Positions 12,412 to 24,128 of a stretch of DNA of 64,000 nt are shown piece after piece. The stretch's first letter is position 1; the number at the start of each line of letters is the position of its first letter. The notes below the pieces were generated by a model. The model saw nothing but the letters and a program-made list of their open reading frames with translations, was not told the DNA's origin and ran no database searches. This DNA comes from Pipra filicauda (lineage: Eukaryota; Chordata; Aves; Passeriformes; Pipridae). The stretch covers positions 124,001 to 188,000 of the forward strand of contig NW_024104406.1 of NCBI RefSeq assembly GCF_003945595.2. Direction: 5' to 3'. Made by a program: the position numbers and the translations under genes.

Positions 12412-13626
12412 TGTCATGGTTTGAGATAGCCCCAACATCTAATTCCCTAGCTCCATTCCCCCCTCCCACATCTCAACCTAATGTGAGATGGGTTTTTCCA
12501 GACAAAACACACCAGACTCCAAAGTGGGGAAAGGGAATATATTACAATGACTGTACAAATAAATACCATATCACATTATACACATGATCACAAACTATCT
12601 CTACCATGACATATGTATTTACAATGGATCAGATCTCTTCTCCCCTCCAAATAAAAGTCCAGGAGGGAAAGAAGGACAGATCCCTTCCAGTCTCTAAACA
12701 GCAGCATCTTCTGAGGCAGCAGGTTGCTTCTTCTCATCTCATGCAGCAGCTGATAGCTGGATTTCTGCCAGCATCCACAAGGGAGGTATCCAAGCCTCTC
12801 TCTTGGCCCCATCGCCTCACAACCGAGGGGTCTTCCGTGGACTTCGTAACCCCAGACAAGGTCGTTTCACCACGTCATATCACGAAGACACAGGGGGGTC
12901 TTCGTGACGGTCTGGTATCTCTTGCAGAGCCTCTGTGCCCTGTCTCTCAGGCTGCCACCGTGGCAGCAGTGCAAGGGGGGGGAAGCCAAGGTCAACTCCC
13001 CCTGCATTCCTCTCGGAGCTCTCTAGCTCCTTTCTACAGTGCATGTCGCACTTCAAGGCTCTGTCAAGTAAGAGTCCATCATCTTCCTCCTTCCAGGAGG
13101 TCTCAAAGGAGTTTTGGGGATCTGGTATCAGTCTTACCCCCAAGAACTCTGTAGCTCTCAGCTGCTGGCTCTCCTTTCCTCGGCTCTCCTTCCAGGAGTC
13201 TCCTCTGCAGTGCTGCATGTTGTTTCTGCTGCTTCTTCAGTTCAGGTTCTTATCTCTGGCTCTCTGCCACCGTTTCTCTGGTCAGTGTCGGCTGCTGCTC
13301 TGTGCCCATGGAGAAAACATCTCCCGGCATACTACAGGCACCTAGCCCAGCTTTATGCTGTTCCAGGTCCCTGCAGCCCCCAGCCAGGGGCTGGGAGGGG
13401 GCCAGAGGCCCCAAGGGGCTCAGAGCCCCTTCCTCGTGGCTCTACAACATGGCCACCTCTCCTACAACCACCAACTACAACTCTTCTTTTCCGGTCTGGT
13501 TGTGGTATGTTTACATTTCTGCAGGAGCGCCCATTGGGCAGAACTTCAAAACTTCCAGGGGTTTCCACCCCTTGGGGTCTACCACTTCTCTTAGTCTCTG
13601 GGGAAAACAAGGTTCAAACCACTACA
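12412..13626 (-). repeat. LTR (3' LTR in element orientation)
   Basis: This 1215-bp direct-repeat copy has TG...CA ends. It differs from its partner at roughly twenty positions plus several small indels by eye, for example around 12730-12815, 12918-12930 and 13465-13485. That suggests an old but not ancient insertion. Confidence 0.92.
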
Positions 13627-13646
13627 ACACTCCACCCCTCGCTCCT
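13627..13646 (-). other. Polypurine tract of the LTR element
   Basis: On the minus strand a purine-rich stretch (AGGAGCGAGGGGTGGAGTGT) ends exactly at the start of the 3' LTR. This is the expected place for the plus-strand primer. It is interrupted by a few pyrimidines. Confidence 0.65.
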
Positions 13647-13903
13647 GCGAAATGTCAACATATCACAACAACCGGAAAAAAAACTCTAATCAACATTCAA
13701 TCTTCAATAAACTAAAATATAATCAAAATCTCTCTACTACATATCAACATAGCATTATCACAAACTTAACTCTACTCTTAATACTTAACTTACATTACTA
13801 TAGGCTTACTTACTCTACAATGGTACAGTCTGTGTTTTGTCTGGAAAACTCTTTCTGTTACCACAAGCATCATGGCTCTTATCTCTCTCTCTCGATGGTT
13901 TGC

Positions 13904-13921
13904 AACCATCCTCTGCTACCA
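13904..13921 (-). other. Primer-binding site matching initiator-Met tRNA
   Basis: On the minus strand TGGTAGCAGAGGATGGTT begins 4 nt after the 5' LTR. It is complementary to the 18-nt 3' end (with CCA) of vertebrate initiator methionine tRNA as I remember it. It fixes the element's orientation. Confidence 0.85.
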
Positions 13922-13925
13922 TTTA

Positions 13926-15142
13926 TGTCATGGTTTGAGATAGCCCCAACATCTAATTCCCTAGCTCCATTCCCCCCTCCCACATCTCAACCTAATGTGA
14001 GATGGGTTTTTCCAGACAAAACACACCAGACTCCAAAGTGGGGAAAGGGAATATATTACAATGACTGTACAAATAAATACCATATCACATTATACACATG
14101 ATCACAAACTATCTCTACCATGACATATGTATTTACAATAGATCAGATCTCTTCTCCCCTCCAAATAAAAGTCCAGGAGGGAAAGAAGGACAGATCCCTT
14201 CCAGTCTCTGAACAGCAGCATCTTCTGAGGCAGCAGGTTTTCTTCTTCTCATGCATGCAGCAGCTGATAGCTGGCTTTCTGCCAGCACTCCACGAGGGAG
14301 GTATCCAAGCTCCCCCGGCCCCATCGCCTCACAACCGAGGGGTCTTCCGTGGACTTCGTAACCCCAGACAAGGTCGTTTCACCACGTCATATCACGAAGA
14401 CACAGGGGGGTCTTCGTGACAGTCTGGTATCTCCAGGAGATTCAAGCTCCTTGCAGGGCCTCTGTGCCCTGTCTCTCAGGCTGCCACCGTGGCAGCAGTG
14501 CAAGGGGGGGGGAAGCCAAGGTCAACTCCCCCTGCATTCCTCTCGGAGCTCTCTAGCTCCTTTCTACAGTGCATGTCGCACTTCAAGGCTCTTTCAAGTA
14601 AGAGTCTATCATCTTCCTCCTTCCAGGAGGTCTCAAAGGAGTTTAGGGGATCTGGTATCAGTCTTACCCCCAAGAACTCTGTAGCTCTCAGCTGCTGGCT
14701 CTCCTTTCCTTGACTCTCCTTCCAGGAGTCTTCTCTGTGGTGCTGCATGTTGTTTCTGCTGCTTCTTCAGTTCAGGTCTTATCTCTGGCTCTCTGCCACT
14801 GTTTCTCTGGTCAGCGTCGGCTGCTGCTCTGTGCCCATGGAGAAAACATCTCCCGGCATACTACAGGCACCTAGCCCAGCTTTATGCTGTTCCAGGTCCC
14901 TGCAGCCCCCAGCCAGGGGCTGGGAGGGGGCCAGAGGCCCCAAGGGGCTCAGAGCCCCTTCCTCGTGGCTCTACAACATGGCCACCTCTTCTACAACTCT
15001 TCTTTTCCGGTCTGGTTGTGGTATGTTTACATTTCTGCAGGAGCGCCCATTGGGCAGAACTTCAAAACTTCCAGGGGTTTCCACCCCTTGGGGTCTACCA
15101 CTTCTCTTAGTCTCTGGGGAAAACAAGGTTCAAACCACTACA
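13926..15142 (-). repeat. LTR (5' LTR in element orientation)
   Basis: This 1217-bp direct-repeat copy is the partner of 12412-13626 and has the same terminal octamers. No polyadenylation hexamer or TATA box could be placed with confidence on the minus strand. Confidence 0.92.
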
Positions 15143-15424
15143 GGGGAAGCTGAGAAGAGTTTGTGGATATTCCTCACCAACAGGTAGGGGGGTTTCTTAC
15201 ATCCCCAATTTTTTCCTTCCCAAGCCACACCATGAGTTCACTGCAGGGTCAGGGAACAGAGGAATGAGAAACATATTGGAGCATCCCAGATCCCACTGGT
15301 GGGATCCCACTGCACAACAGCTCAGACACTGCTGGACAACAGCCTGCCCCACGTCCATCCCCTTAAAATTCATCCCTTCCCCTGTCAGTCATGATAACCC
15401 CCCCAAAAATCACTCTCATGCAAC

Positions 15425-15470
15425 AATTTAGGTGGGAAAGGTCTTCTAGGGGTCATCTGGTCCAAACCAG
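15425..15470 (-). repeat. CR1 LINE 3'-end remnant
   Basis: A short piece (AGGTGGGAAAGGTCTTCTAG, GGTCATCTGGTCCAAACC) resembles the last 50 bp of CR1 in reverse. Confidence 0.65.
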
Positions 15471-15852
15471 TTTTTAAATAGAGGGAAATCTGTAAATTTT
15501 TAAATTTTATTTTAGATTTTCTATATAATGGATTTTTCAATCTATTTTTTTTGTAGATGCCCCTCCACTGCTGTTTTGGCCAAATGCTCCTTGCTTAGTG
15601 CAAAGGTTGTAATGAATCCACGTCCCAAGAACGACATCCATCCCCTCTTGGGACAGGATGGTAAAAAGGAAAAATCAAATTGTGTCTTAAAAAGTTAAAG
15701 TCTCCAAATGTTTTCTTTTTGTTTACCATTCTCAACTACATCAGATCGACCTCTAAGAGAGAAAAAAAAAAAAGAGTTCTAAGGGGATGATTTTGTGTAA
15801 AATACAGAGAACAGAGAACCTCCTGGGTGACAATACTGAAACCTGAGGATGT

Positions 15853-15894
15853 TTATATATATGTTTTTATATATATATTTTTAATATATATATT
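15853..15894. repeat. TA-rich microsatellite
   Basis: Three runs of alternating TA are separated by short T tracts. Confidence 0.85.
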
Positions 15895-16476
15895 TCATAC
15901 TCAAATCCCACCATGCCAAACGCCCCAGCCCAGGGTGGGTGAAAGCGCCGGTTCCCTGCTATTTCTGACCTCTGAAGGGAGGAAAATTCTGATCTGGGGG
16001 TGCAAATTAGTCTCATCAGCAAAGCAAATGATGTGCAGAACACAGGGTGATAATTGATTTGGGTTGTGCTTAAAATCTGGGCTAACTTTTTAAAAATATC
16101 TTCTTTCTATGGAAAAAAAACATGGCCTTGTATGCCAGGAAGAGCTGACATTTTTATTTAAACATGTTTTATTTTTACTGGGAGAGCACTGCAAGCTTAG
16201 AGCGGAGCACAGTCACATCACCCCGTGCAACCAAAGGCCAAGACAGCCCATTTTTTAAAAAGGAGAGAAAATTTCCCTTATTTTATGAACTAGAATGTAT
16301 CCATATAACATTACAGGCACCTTTCTGCCAAATATAAATAGAGGCCACAACCACAGCGCTGCCACATCGTGCCAGGATAACACAGAGTTAAGGCATTTGT
16401 TGGATTCCTGTTCCCCTGTGCTCCAGGAGGTATTAAAAATGAGGTTTTAAAAGAACTGTGCAGCAGAATTAAAGAA

Positions 16477-16489
16477 GGGGGGGGGGGGG
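16477..16489 (+). repeat. Homopolymer G run (13 G)
   Basis: An uninterrupted run of 13 guanines. Such runs are prone to length error in sequencing. Confidence 0.9.
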
Positions 16490-16839
16490 AGAAAGAACAT
16501 CAGATTTGACGTAGGATGCAAAAGCAGCAGGAAGGGACACAGAGAACCCGAGCTCACTGCAAAATTAATGGCAGCTCTCAGTGTGCTGCTGTTCTGCTGG
16601 AAAATAACAAAAAAACTGAACAGCAATTCTCTCAAATACCAACAAAGTCCCAGCAAGAGATCTCTGAGCCAGCTGCAGGAATTACACAGCCCCTGGAATG
16701 TTGCTTCTACTCTGCATTTCTCCAACTGCATTAATTAACCTGGACAAAAAGCAGAGTTAACAAAGCCCTGCTCATTTAGAGCCAGCTCCAGTCCCTTGGT
16801 GATGACCTGTGTTACGGGCTAAAGCCAAAGTCAGGTTTA

Positions 16840-17395
16840 GGGGGTTCCACCTCCTGCTATGGGGGGGCAGCCACAGCTTCTCTGGGCAACCTGGGCCAGG
16901 GCCTCACCACCCTCACAAACAACAATTCCTTCCCACTATCCCATCTAACCCTGCCCTCTGGCAGTTTGAAGCCATTCCCCCTTGGCCTGTCCCTCCAGGC
17001 CCTTGTCCCAAGTCCCTCCCTAGTTCTCCTGGAGCCCTTTTAAACACTGGAAGGGGCTCTCAGGTCTCCCTGGAGCTTCTCTTCTCCAGCTGAACACCCC
17101 CAGCTCTCCCAGCCTGGCTCCACAGCAGAGGGGCTCCTTGGAGCAGCTCCGTGGCCTCCTCTGGACTGGCTCCAGCAGCTCCATGTCCTTGTGCTGTTGG
17201 ACCCCAGAGCTGGAGGCAGCTCTGCAGGGGGGTCTCACCTGAGCAGGGCAGAGGGGCAGAATCCTCCCTCCCCTCCTGCCCACACTGTGGGACCAGCCCA
17301 GGGCATGGGGAGGTTCTGGGCTTCCAGGGTATGTGGAGCTTCCCATCCAGCACCACCCCAAATCCTTCTCCCCAGGGCTGCTCTCACCTGTCAGC
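16840..17395 (-). repeat. CR1 LINE fragment, about 0.55 kb
   Basis: A longer CR1 3' segment in reverse. It lacks the extreme 3' tail and reaches the part read as AAATCCTTCTCCCCAGGGCT. The open frames of 98-178 aa here are CR1-derived or fortuitous. Confidence 0.93.
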
Positions 17396-18004
17396 TGCTG
17401 AAACAACCTGAGGAGAACGACACTGGAGACAAGTGTCTCCTTGCAATGGCCTGGGAGAATAAAAGAGGCCCTCACTGGTCAAGGGCTGGGTTAAGGAGAG
17501 ATGTCAGGTTCGAGCCAGAAGCGTGTGGGGATTTAGGCAGCGACAAGAAGAGTTTGGTCCATCACCCCTGTGCCACCATCACACAGCCAGAGGTGAAACC
17601 CTCCCCTTGGCTTTCTCCTCCTGAGCTTGAGCCAGGCCGGTCGCTCCACCTCTACTGCGCGTCTGTGCTCCAGCCCCAACCCATCCCAGCTAAAACATTC
17701 CCCTTTCCTGCCTTAACTCTTGTCTGAAGAGGAAAACTTGCCTTTCAGCTTCATTATAAATTTGAGCCCATGATTAAGCAGAGCTCCAATGGCTCAGAAC
17801 CAGCTCAGGTGTGTTCTCACCTCAGCTCGGATACGCCGCCATCTCCCCGGCAGTGGATTTGGATATGCTCAAACCCAGGTATTTGTCTTTGCCTGGCTCT
17901 GCTTTGGGAAACACTGGCCAAAAAAGTGAACCTCTTTTCCGTGTACCCCTATCAGAGCTGGTTTGGGTTCGAGCAGATCCAGCACCTCACCCGACTCCAC
18001 TCAC

Positions 18005-18099
18005 CCTCGCACGGTGCCCGTCTCCTGATAATTCACTTGGATGAACTTCCCAAAGCGACTGGAGTTGTTGTTATGGGCTGTTTTTGCATTTCCAAAAGC
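18005..18099 (-). CDS. MYO9A: MYO9A coding exon 2 (switch I region)
   Basis: This 95-nt exon encodes residues 282-312 plus two bases of Gly313. It starts [18 protein letters not shown], the universal myosin stretch that follows the P-loop. NNNSSRFGK (291-299) is switch I, whose Asn, Ser and Arg contact nucleotide phosphates and Mg. The acceptor is TTTCCACAG|GCT and the donor GG|GTGAGT, both strong. Phase is 0 in and 2 out. It sits 30 kb downstream of coding exon 1, across the largest intron in the window. The exon is too short for a conventional ORF call and was found by searching for the expected continuation after the exon 1 donor. Confidence 0.97.
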
Positions 18100-21070
18100 C
18101 TGTGGAAAGAAGGAGATGCCATCATTATGCTGGGAAAGCCATCACCTTGCCTTATTCCCATGGATCTCACTAACAACTTACTCAGGGGATGTTCCTATCA
18201 TTTAGAATGAATGGAAAGGAGCTGGGGAAAGTTTGCTGAATGGTTCACAAAATAATCCCACGAGCTCCTGGGGACCATATTCCTTTGCAGTTTTGTATTC
18301 ATGAAGAGCAGCTAAACACTGGTTAGAAATCAAGCATGGGCTGCACAACAGAGATTTAATATTGGAAGTTATTCCAGGTTGTATTAAAGCTGTGCTTTAT
18401 TCATGTAAATAAATATAAACCTGCACTGCTCCAACAGGACTCTACATTTTAATGAGCTGGAGGAAGCTGCTTTTTAATTATATATGGAATTAGGGGGAAA
18501 AAATGCTTTGAAGGCCACTCAGATGTTAGACAATGTCAGAGACAGCCCCAGCACGACTTGGGGTATTTCAGCATCCCAGACACCCTCGTTTCCATTTGCT
18601 GCTCTTGCTTTCCCAAAATCTAAATGCTTTTAAGTCTATTATGCAAAGGTTTTATTCCAACCCTGTGAGGCACCAACTGCACAGAGTCATTCCTTGCCAT
18701 TTAGGAGAAATCTCTGAACTGAAACTGCTGTTTTCAGTTGTGCCTAAATCACTTTAATAATCATCCGGACCACAGTGACAGGATCTGTCAAGGTACCAGG
18801 TCTAATTAATGCTTCATTTATTAAACCAGTTTTCATCCTCACTCACCTCTTCTTCTACGCCAAATTTACTTCAGATAATTATAATTTTAAGATAATTTGC
18901 AAGTGTTGCTCATGTATAGACATTTCGTGCTGGGGCTTAACATCAGAGCCCAGCTCCCAGCAGATTTAGTCCCTACTCAGTTATTTATTAGAAAAGATTA
19001 AAAGGGCTTTACATCTATAATCTGAAGCTTTTCAAATGACCTTTGCAGATTTAACTCCGCAACCAAAAGCAGAACATAAAGGCCAAACGAGACGAGCCCT
19101 TGGCGGAAGGGCACCGGACACCTCCGGTCCCTGCAGGATCCAGGGCTCTTCCCAGGCTGGTTCATCCCACAGTCTGCTTGGATTTCATGATTTAAACACC
19201 AAAGGAATAACGAGGTGATTTTCCTCCCCCCCCCATTTGAATCCAGGGATTTGTTTAAACTCAAGCTGTTGCATATGAATTCGCTTTAGTTGCCTAAAAC
19301 AAGTTCTGGGATGGCCGAAACCTGCCGAGCGAGCAGATTCTGCCGGAGAGACGATTCCAGAGCTCCGGAGGTGATTCCAGAGCCGCAGCTCAGGAACGCT
19401 GCCCTGCAGAGGATCCACATCTTTTCAGGCTGCCCCCACTTTTTTCCTCCTTGTCCCCCCCCCCAAAATCCTCCCCACTCGCAGTGGCCCTCCCTTCCCC
19501 ACCCACCAAGGACACCCACAGCCCCAGTGAAACCCCCAAAACTCTCCCTGAAAATCCAGGCACCCTCTGCCCAAAACAGGCATTTTGGTATTAAAAGATG
19601 GGACCTATTTCAGATTTCCAAAGGATTTCCCTGTCCCCCAGGTACTTCAGCAAGCAGAGACACAGCAAGAAGCTTACAAGCAGAATATGTTGAGACTGAA
19701 AACACGCAAGAGCAGCACCTGGTACTTCGATATTAGTTTTAAATGATATTAAATTATGAGCATTTCCCTGCAATAGGATCGTCCCTAATCTAAGACAGCA
19801 TCTTAAGGCAAGGAGATAAATTTTCTATACACTTAATTAACGTTGCTCACCTAATTAACATTGCTCACTCGAGCCAGCAGCAAGATGAACCTGAACAGCC
19901 TAAACAGGAGGCAGCACTATTTTATATCATTTAAGAAATTTTCATCTAATTTAATAAAGAATTTAAGCAAAGAACAACATTAAAAGGATTTTCTAGTTCG
20001 ACTCCCTGTGTTTGTACCTTAAGTAATCGCTCATGGAGAGAAACAAGGGCTATTTATTAGGATTTCTTTGGGAAGAGCCTTGCCCAGGAATAAATCTTTT
20101 TTATTCTGTAGCAAGGAGGAGAAATACAGGAGTGGGGAACAGCAAGATTCCTCTTTTTTTTTAGGAGCTTTTTTCAGGATTAACACACCAGACCACATGA
20201 TGTTTTATAACCCAAATGCCTACAGAAATCATGGCCCATAATATCCCCCTTTCAGGCCTTTTCCTTCAGACTCCGGGTGACTCCTCGGCCCCAGCATGCT
20301 GGGAATGGGCCAACGAGGAGCTGAAGAAAGGCCTGGGGTTTGATTTGAGACAACTTAAGACATTTTTGGTTGGTTTCCTCACTGGGTTTCCTCAGCAGGA
20401 CTGTTGGGCTATAAAAAAAGGGCTGTTAATTCAGTTTATCCATGTCTAATCTCCATAGACCCGACCAGGACACCACGTTCCTCTGCAGGGGGGCAGAATG
20501 GAATAGTTCAGCCTCCAAAAAGTTCTAAATGAGTTAAAGCTTGTCTCAAACAAATTCCCTTCTGTTCATACTATTGCCCTTTCCTGAGTCATTGATTCGA
20601 AGCTGCTGAGCAGCTCAACGGACACAACTCCCTGACAGCATTCCAGGGATTCTTGGGGAGACCGAAGCTTTTCCTGGCCAGGGCTCAACATTGCACGGGA
20701 AACAAAACTCAATACGTTCCTCTGTAGGAGCCCAGCATCCCTCTGGATGCAGTGCTGGGATCCAACAGCTTGGAGAAGGCAGAGGTGCACCAGCTCCATT
20801 CCTACAGTACGAGGAGATGCTTGTCATGGATGGCAGGGGAAAAAGGAATTAACAGTTTCCTGGCTAAATGTTCCAAGTTTCTCCTTGGATCTCCAGGATC
20901 CCAGAGGCTCCTGGTCTCTTCATTCTGCACTGAATATTGATGCAATCTGGATTAACAGCAGCCCACAGCCAGAATAAGGATTATTGTAATGGCTTTCCTG
21001 AAATAAGGTTATTTTCCAAACCCCTGCATCCAGGAAAACACCACGGTGACTTGTTCTTGCATGGCAATAA

Positions 21071-21296
21071 GATCATAGATTCCCAGGATCACTGAGGTGG
21101 GAAAAGACCTCCAAGACCATGCAGTCCACCCTGTGCCCCATCCCCACCTTGTCCCCCAGCCCAGAGCACTCAGTGCCATGTCCAGTCATTCCTTGGGCAC
21201 CTCCAGGGATCGGGACTCCACCACCTCCCTGGGCAGCCCCTTCCAAAGCCTGACAGCCCTTTCCAGGAAGAAATTCCTCCTGAATTGAACCTCCTG
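21071..21296 (-). repeat. CR1 LINE fragment
   Basis: CR1 3' end in reverse (ATCATAGATTCCCAGGATCA, then CCACCTCCCTGGGCAGCCCC), truncated after the GAAGAAATTCCTCCTGA segment. Confidence 0.92.
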
Positions 21297-21600
21297 AGCA
21301 CACATCACCCCGTTTTTATAGAGCCCCATGGCAATACAAACCACCAGTGTGTTTTCCTGCTCCTTTTCCAAATGAAAAGTGGGGCTGAATATTGGGGTGG
21401 GGGCAGAGCAGGTGGGAATCCAGGTTCCTCAGGGACAGGAGCACTTGATTTATGAGTAAATTCTTCAGCAGAAGTCCCAGAGATGCCATTTGACATTCCC
21501 AAAGTGGCTGCTGGGAAGGCAGGATAAGGGTGGGACCTGCTCCTGCACCTCTAATTGGTGTTATTCTTCTGTTCTACACATAATCCAAACTGAATGTTAC

Positions 21601-21700
21601 TCTTTATAGAATAACAGCAATACTCTCCTATAGAAAACCAACTCCATGGCCCTATGGAATAAAAGCTGCATTCCCCTATGGAATAACAGTGTGAAAGGAG
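21601..21700. repeat. Degenerate short tandem repeat, about 24-bp unit
   Basis: Four imperfect units are built around CCTATGGAATAACAG (TTTATAGAATAACAGCAATA, TCCTATAGAAAACC, CCTATGGAATAAAAGCTGC, CCTATGGAATAACAGTGTG). Confidence 0.7.
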
Positions 21701-22206
21701 TAGTGGAAATCCAGACCTCTATCAGCACATTCAAGGTCCCCAGCCCTCAGAGGAGCCTCCAGCCCTCACCCTTAGAGGGACAAATAAATACATCATCATG
21801 TCTTTGCTATATAGAAATATATTAATAGCCAAGAGGTTTGAAATGGTTCCCCACCGTCTTGGAATAGAAATGGAATTTTTTAGAAAGCCATACCATGAAC
21901 ATCCCAGCAGAAAAGCAAGTCAGCTCCTTAAATCTCAACTATGCCATTGTGGAATAGTTACATTAATAGTTATATTCCATGGTGGGGCACTGAAGGGACT
22001 GGGAGCAAGATTCCCTCATGCTCATTAATGCCAGGGATAAGAAATAGGTTAATGTCAGACAAGAGAGTGTTGGAAGACTCGGATTCCCTGGTTCACTGTG
22101 AATTTTGGAATTCATGAATTAAATGTATTCATAAAGTATGAATGACTTGTAACTGCATGAGCAAGTTGGGAAGAGCTCAGGGAAAATCTACTGACCATCA
22201 AAATAC

Positions 22207-22600
22207 AGGAGGGGCTGGAGAACTCCTGAGGGAGCTGGGGGGGCTCAGCCTGGAGAAAAGGAGGCTCAGGAGGGACCTTCTCGCTCTCTGCAACTCCCTG
22301 ACAGGAGGGTGGAGCCGGGTGGGGTCAGGCTCTGCTCCCAGGGAACAAGGGACAGGAGGAGAGGAAATGGCCTCAAGTTGAGCCAGGGGAGGTTTAGGAT
22401 ATTAGGAAAAATTTTTTTCATGGAAAGGGTGGTCAGGCATTGGAAGGGCCTACCCAGGGAAGCTGTGGAGTCCCCAGCCCTGGAAGTGTTCCAAAAACAA
22501 GTGGGCGTGGCACTTGAGGCCATGGCTTAGTGGTGAACATGGTGGTTGATGATGATCTTAAAGGTCTTCTCCAAGCCTAATGACTCCCTGACTCCATGAT
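22207..22600 (+). repeat. CR1 LINE fragment, about 0.4 kb
   Basis: Forward CR1: CTCCTGAGGGAGCTGGGGGG, CTCAGCCTGGAGAAAAGGAG, GGGTGGTCAGGCATTGGAAG and a tail ending GACTCCATGATG. It is opposite in orientation to most other copies. Confidence 0.93.
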
Positions 22601-23679
22601 GCACATCAGATGTGCATCCCATGCTTCACCTACAGCTCCTGTCGGAGAAACCCAGCGTGTGTGTCCACAAACAGCAGTGGTTTCAAACATTCCCTGTTAT
22701 TTCTTTCCATATCTGAGGGCTGTTTATCCCAATGTTCTGAACGTTATTCTTGAAAAACATGCTAATTCATAGACCCCTTCATTCCAAAAGACAAAAAACC
22801 ACAGGTTAAAAAAAGACCACACTGGAATTTCTGAATTTTAAGGTCTCTTTTTATGTGTCTGGGGCATTCACAAGTTATTCTCTGTAACCCCAAATCCCTT
22901 CCTGCATCCTGAAACACAAACACCTGGACGATAAAGATCATTTTCCCTCGTTGTCATTCCACCTGCAGCCAAGCTCCCAGCACTCTCCTTGCCCCGTTCT
23001 ATTGCTTTTTAACAGAAATATACTGAATTATGGCCAGGACACAAACTGCACGTAGACTCCTTGAGTCAGAGCCTCACTAAATCCCTTGCAATTATTGCTC
23101 CTGCCCCGGGAAGTGCTTTTAAATCTTCAGCTCAGTGCCTGATAAACCCTCCCAGCCCAAACTGCTCTGGTAAAACGACACCACTTTGACGCATCTCCCA
23201 ACTTTCTGTTCCCCTGAGGAGCCACCTCTCCCCAGCAGAGACCACGACGCCTAAAGAAGCACCAAATCGGAAAAGTACGAGTGACAACTCGAATTCCTGC
23301 AAAGGCAAAGGGCTCTGACGGGAATCCTTCAGGCCGTGGTTCGACACGGCCCAACGGCAGCACTGAAAATGTAATTCAGAGCAATCGAACAGGAGCCTGA
23401 GTGCTGACACCTCGGTGTGGAGCTCTCTCGGCTGTGGCTTCGTGTCCCACGCTGGCCCAGGGACCCAGCGCTGCTTTTGTGGGCAAAAGCACAAACCACA
23501 AATTATTTATAGTGTTTGTGCTGCGACGCCTGAGCAGAGCCCTCCCCCTCGACAAGTGACCAGAGCCCTGAAACTGCCACACGCTGACCTTTCAAACCCT
23601 CTCAGCGTTTCTGTCACAGGGTTATTTTCTCCCCCACCCACTGCGGCACAATTGCAGAGCAAACAGCAATTTTCCATCT

Positions 23680-24128
23680 CACAGAATCGCAGAACCACAG
23701 CACAGTTTGAGCTGGAAGGGACCTTAAAGCTCAACCAGTTCCCCCCTTGCTGTGGGCAGAGACACCTTCCACTATTCCAGGTTGCTCCAAGCCCCATCCA
23801 GCCTGGTCTTGGACACTTGCAGGGATCCAGGGGCAGCCACAGCTTCTCTGGACAACCTGGGCCAGGGCCTCACCACCCTTACAGGGAAGAATTCCTTCCC
23901 AACATCCCATCTAACCCTGCCCTCCAACAGTAGGAAGCCATTCCCCCTTGGCCTGTCCCTCCAGGCCCTTGTCCCAAGTCCCTCTCCAGCTCTCTTGGAG
24001 CCCCTTCAGGCACTGGAAGGGGCCCTGGAGCTTCTCTTCTCCAGTTGAACACATCCAGCTCTCCCAGCCTGGCTCCAGAGCAGAGGGGCTCCAGAGCTCG
24101 GAGCAGCTCCATGTCCTCCTCTGGACCC
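23680..24128 (-). repeat. CR1 LINE fragment, about 0.45 kb
   Basis: Reverse CR1 from the tail (CACAGAATCGCAGAACCACA) through TTGGAGCCCCTTCAGGCAC to the AGAGGGGCTCCAGAGC segment. It is closely related to the copies at 27228 and 51664. Confidence 0.93.

Larger units (their letters stand above)
12407..15147 (-). mobile_element. Compact LTR retroelement, both LTRs and target-site duplication intact, no coding capacity
   Basis: Two direct repeats of about 1.2 kb (12412-13626 and 13926-15142) begin TGTCATGG and end CCACTACA on the + strand and flank 299 bp. The 5-bp sequence GGGGA lies immediately outside both ends (12407-12411, 15143-15147), as expected for a target-site duplication. The element reads on the minus strand: next to the LTR at 13926 is an 18-bp match to the 3' end of initiator-Met tRNA (13904-13921), a primer-binding site, and a purine-rich tract abuts the other LTR. 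There is no gag, pol or env, and the open frames inside the LTRs (up to 191 aa) have no recognised domain. It is therefore a non-autonomous derivative, similar in layout to TRIM elements, presumably of avian endogenous retrovirus origin. Confidence 0.92.
11362..18004 (-). other. MYO9A: MYO9A intron between coding exons 2 and 3
   Basis: This 6643-bp intron hosts the LTR element at 12407-15147, a CR1 remnant at 15425-15470, a TA-rich microsatellite at 15853-15894, a run of 13 G at 16477-16489 and a 0.55-kb CR1 at 16840-17395. The stretches between them hold nothing I recognise. Confidence 0.9.

Noticed and set aside
12606..13689. Open frames of 110-190 codons repeated in two places (12.6-13.7 and 14.1-15.2 kb), suggesting a duplicated gene
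   Set aside because: They lie in the two LTR copies. The frames are broken differently in each copy and read against the element's own orientation.
12412..15142. Simple tandem segmental duplication instead of an LTR element
   Set aside because: TG...CA ends, a 5-bp target-site duplication outside both copies, a primer-binding site and a purine tract at the right places favour an LTR element.
17191..17727. 178-codon + strand open frame
   Set aside because: It begins in antisense CR1 and continues into intron without recognisable protein features.
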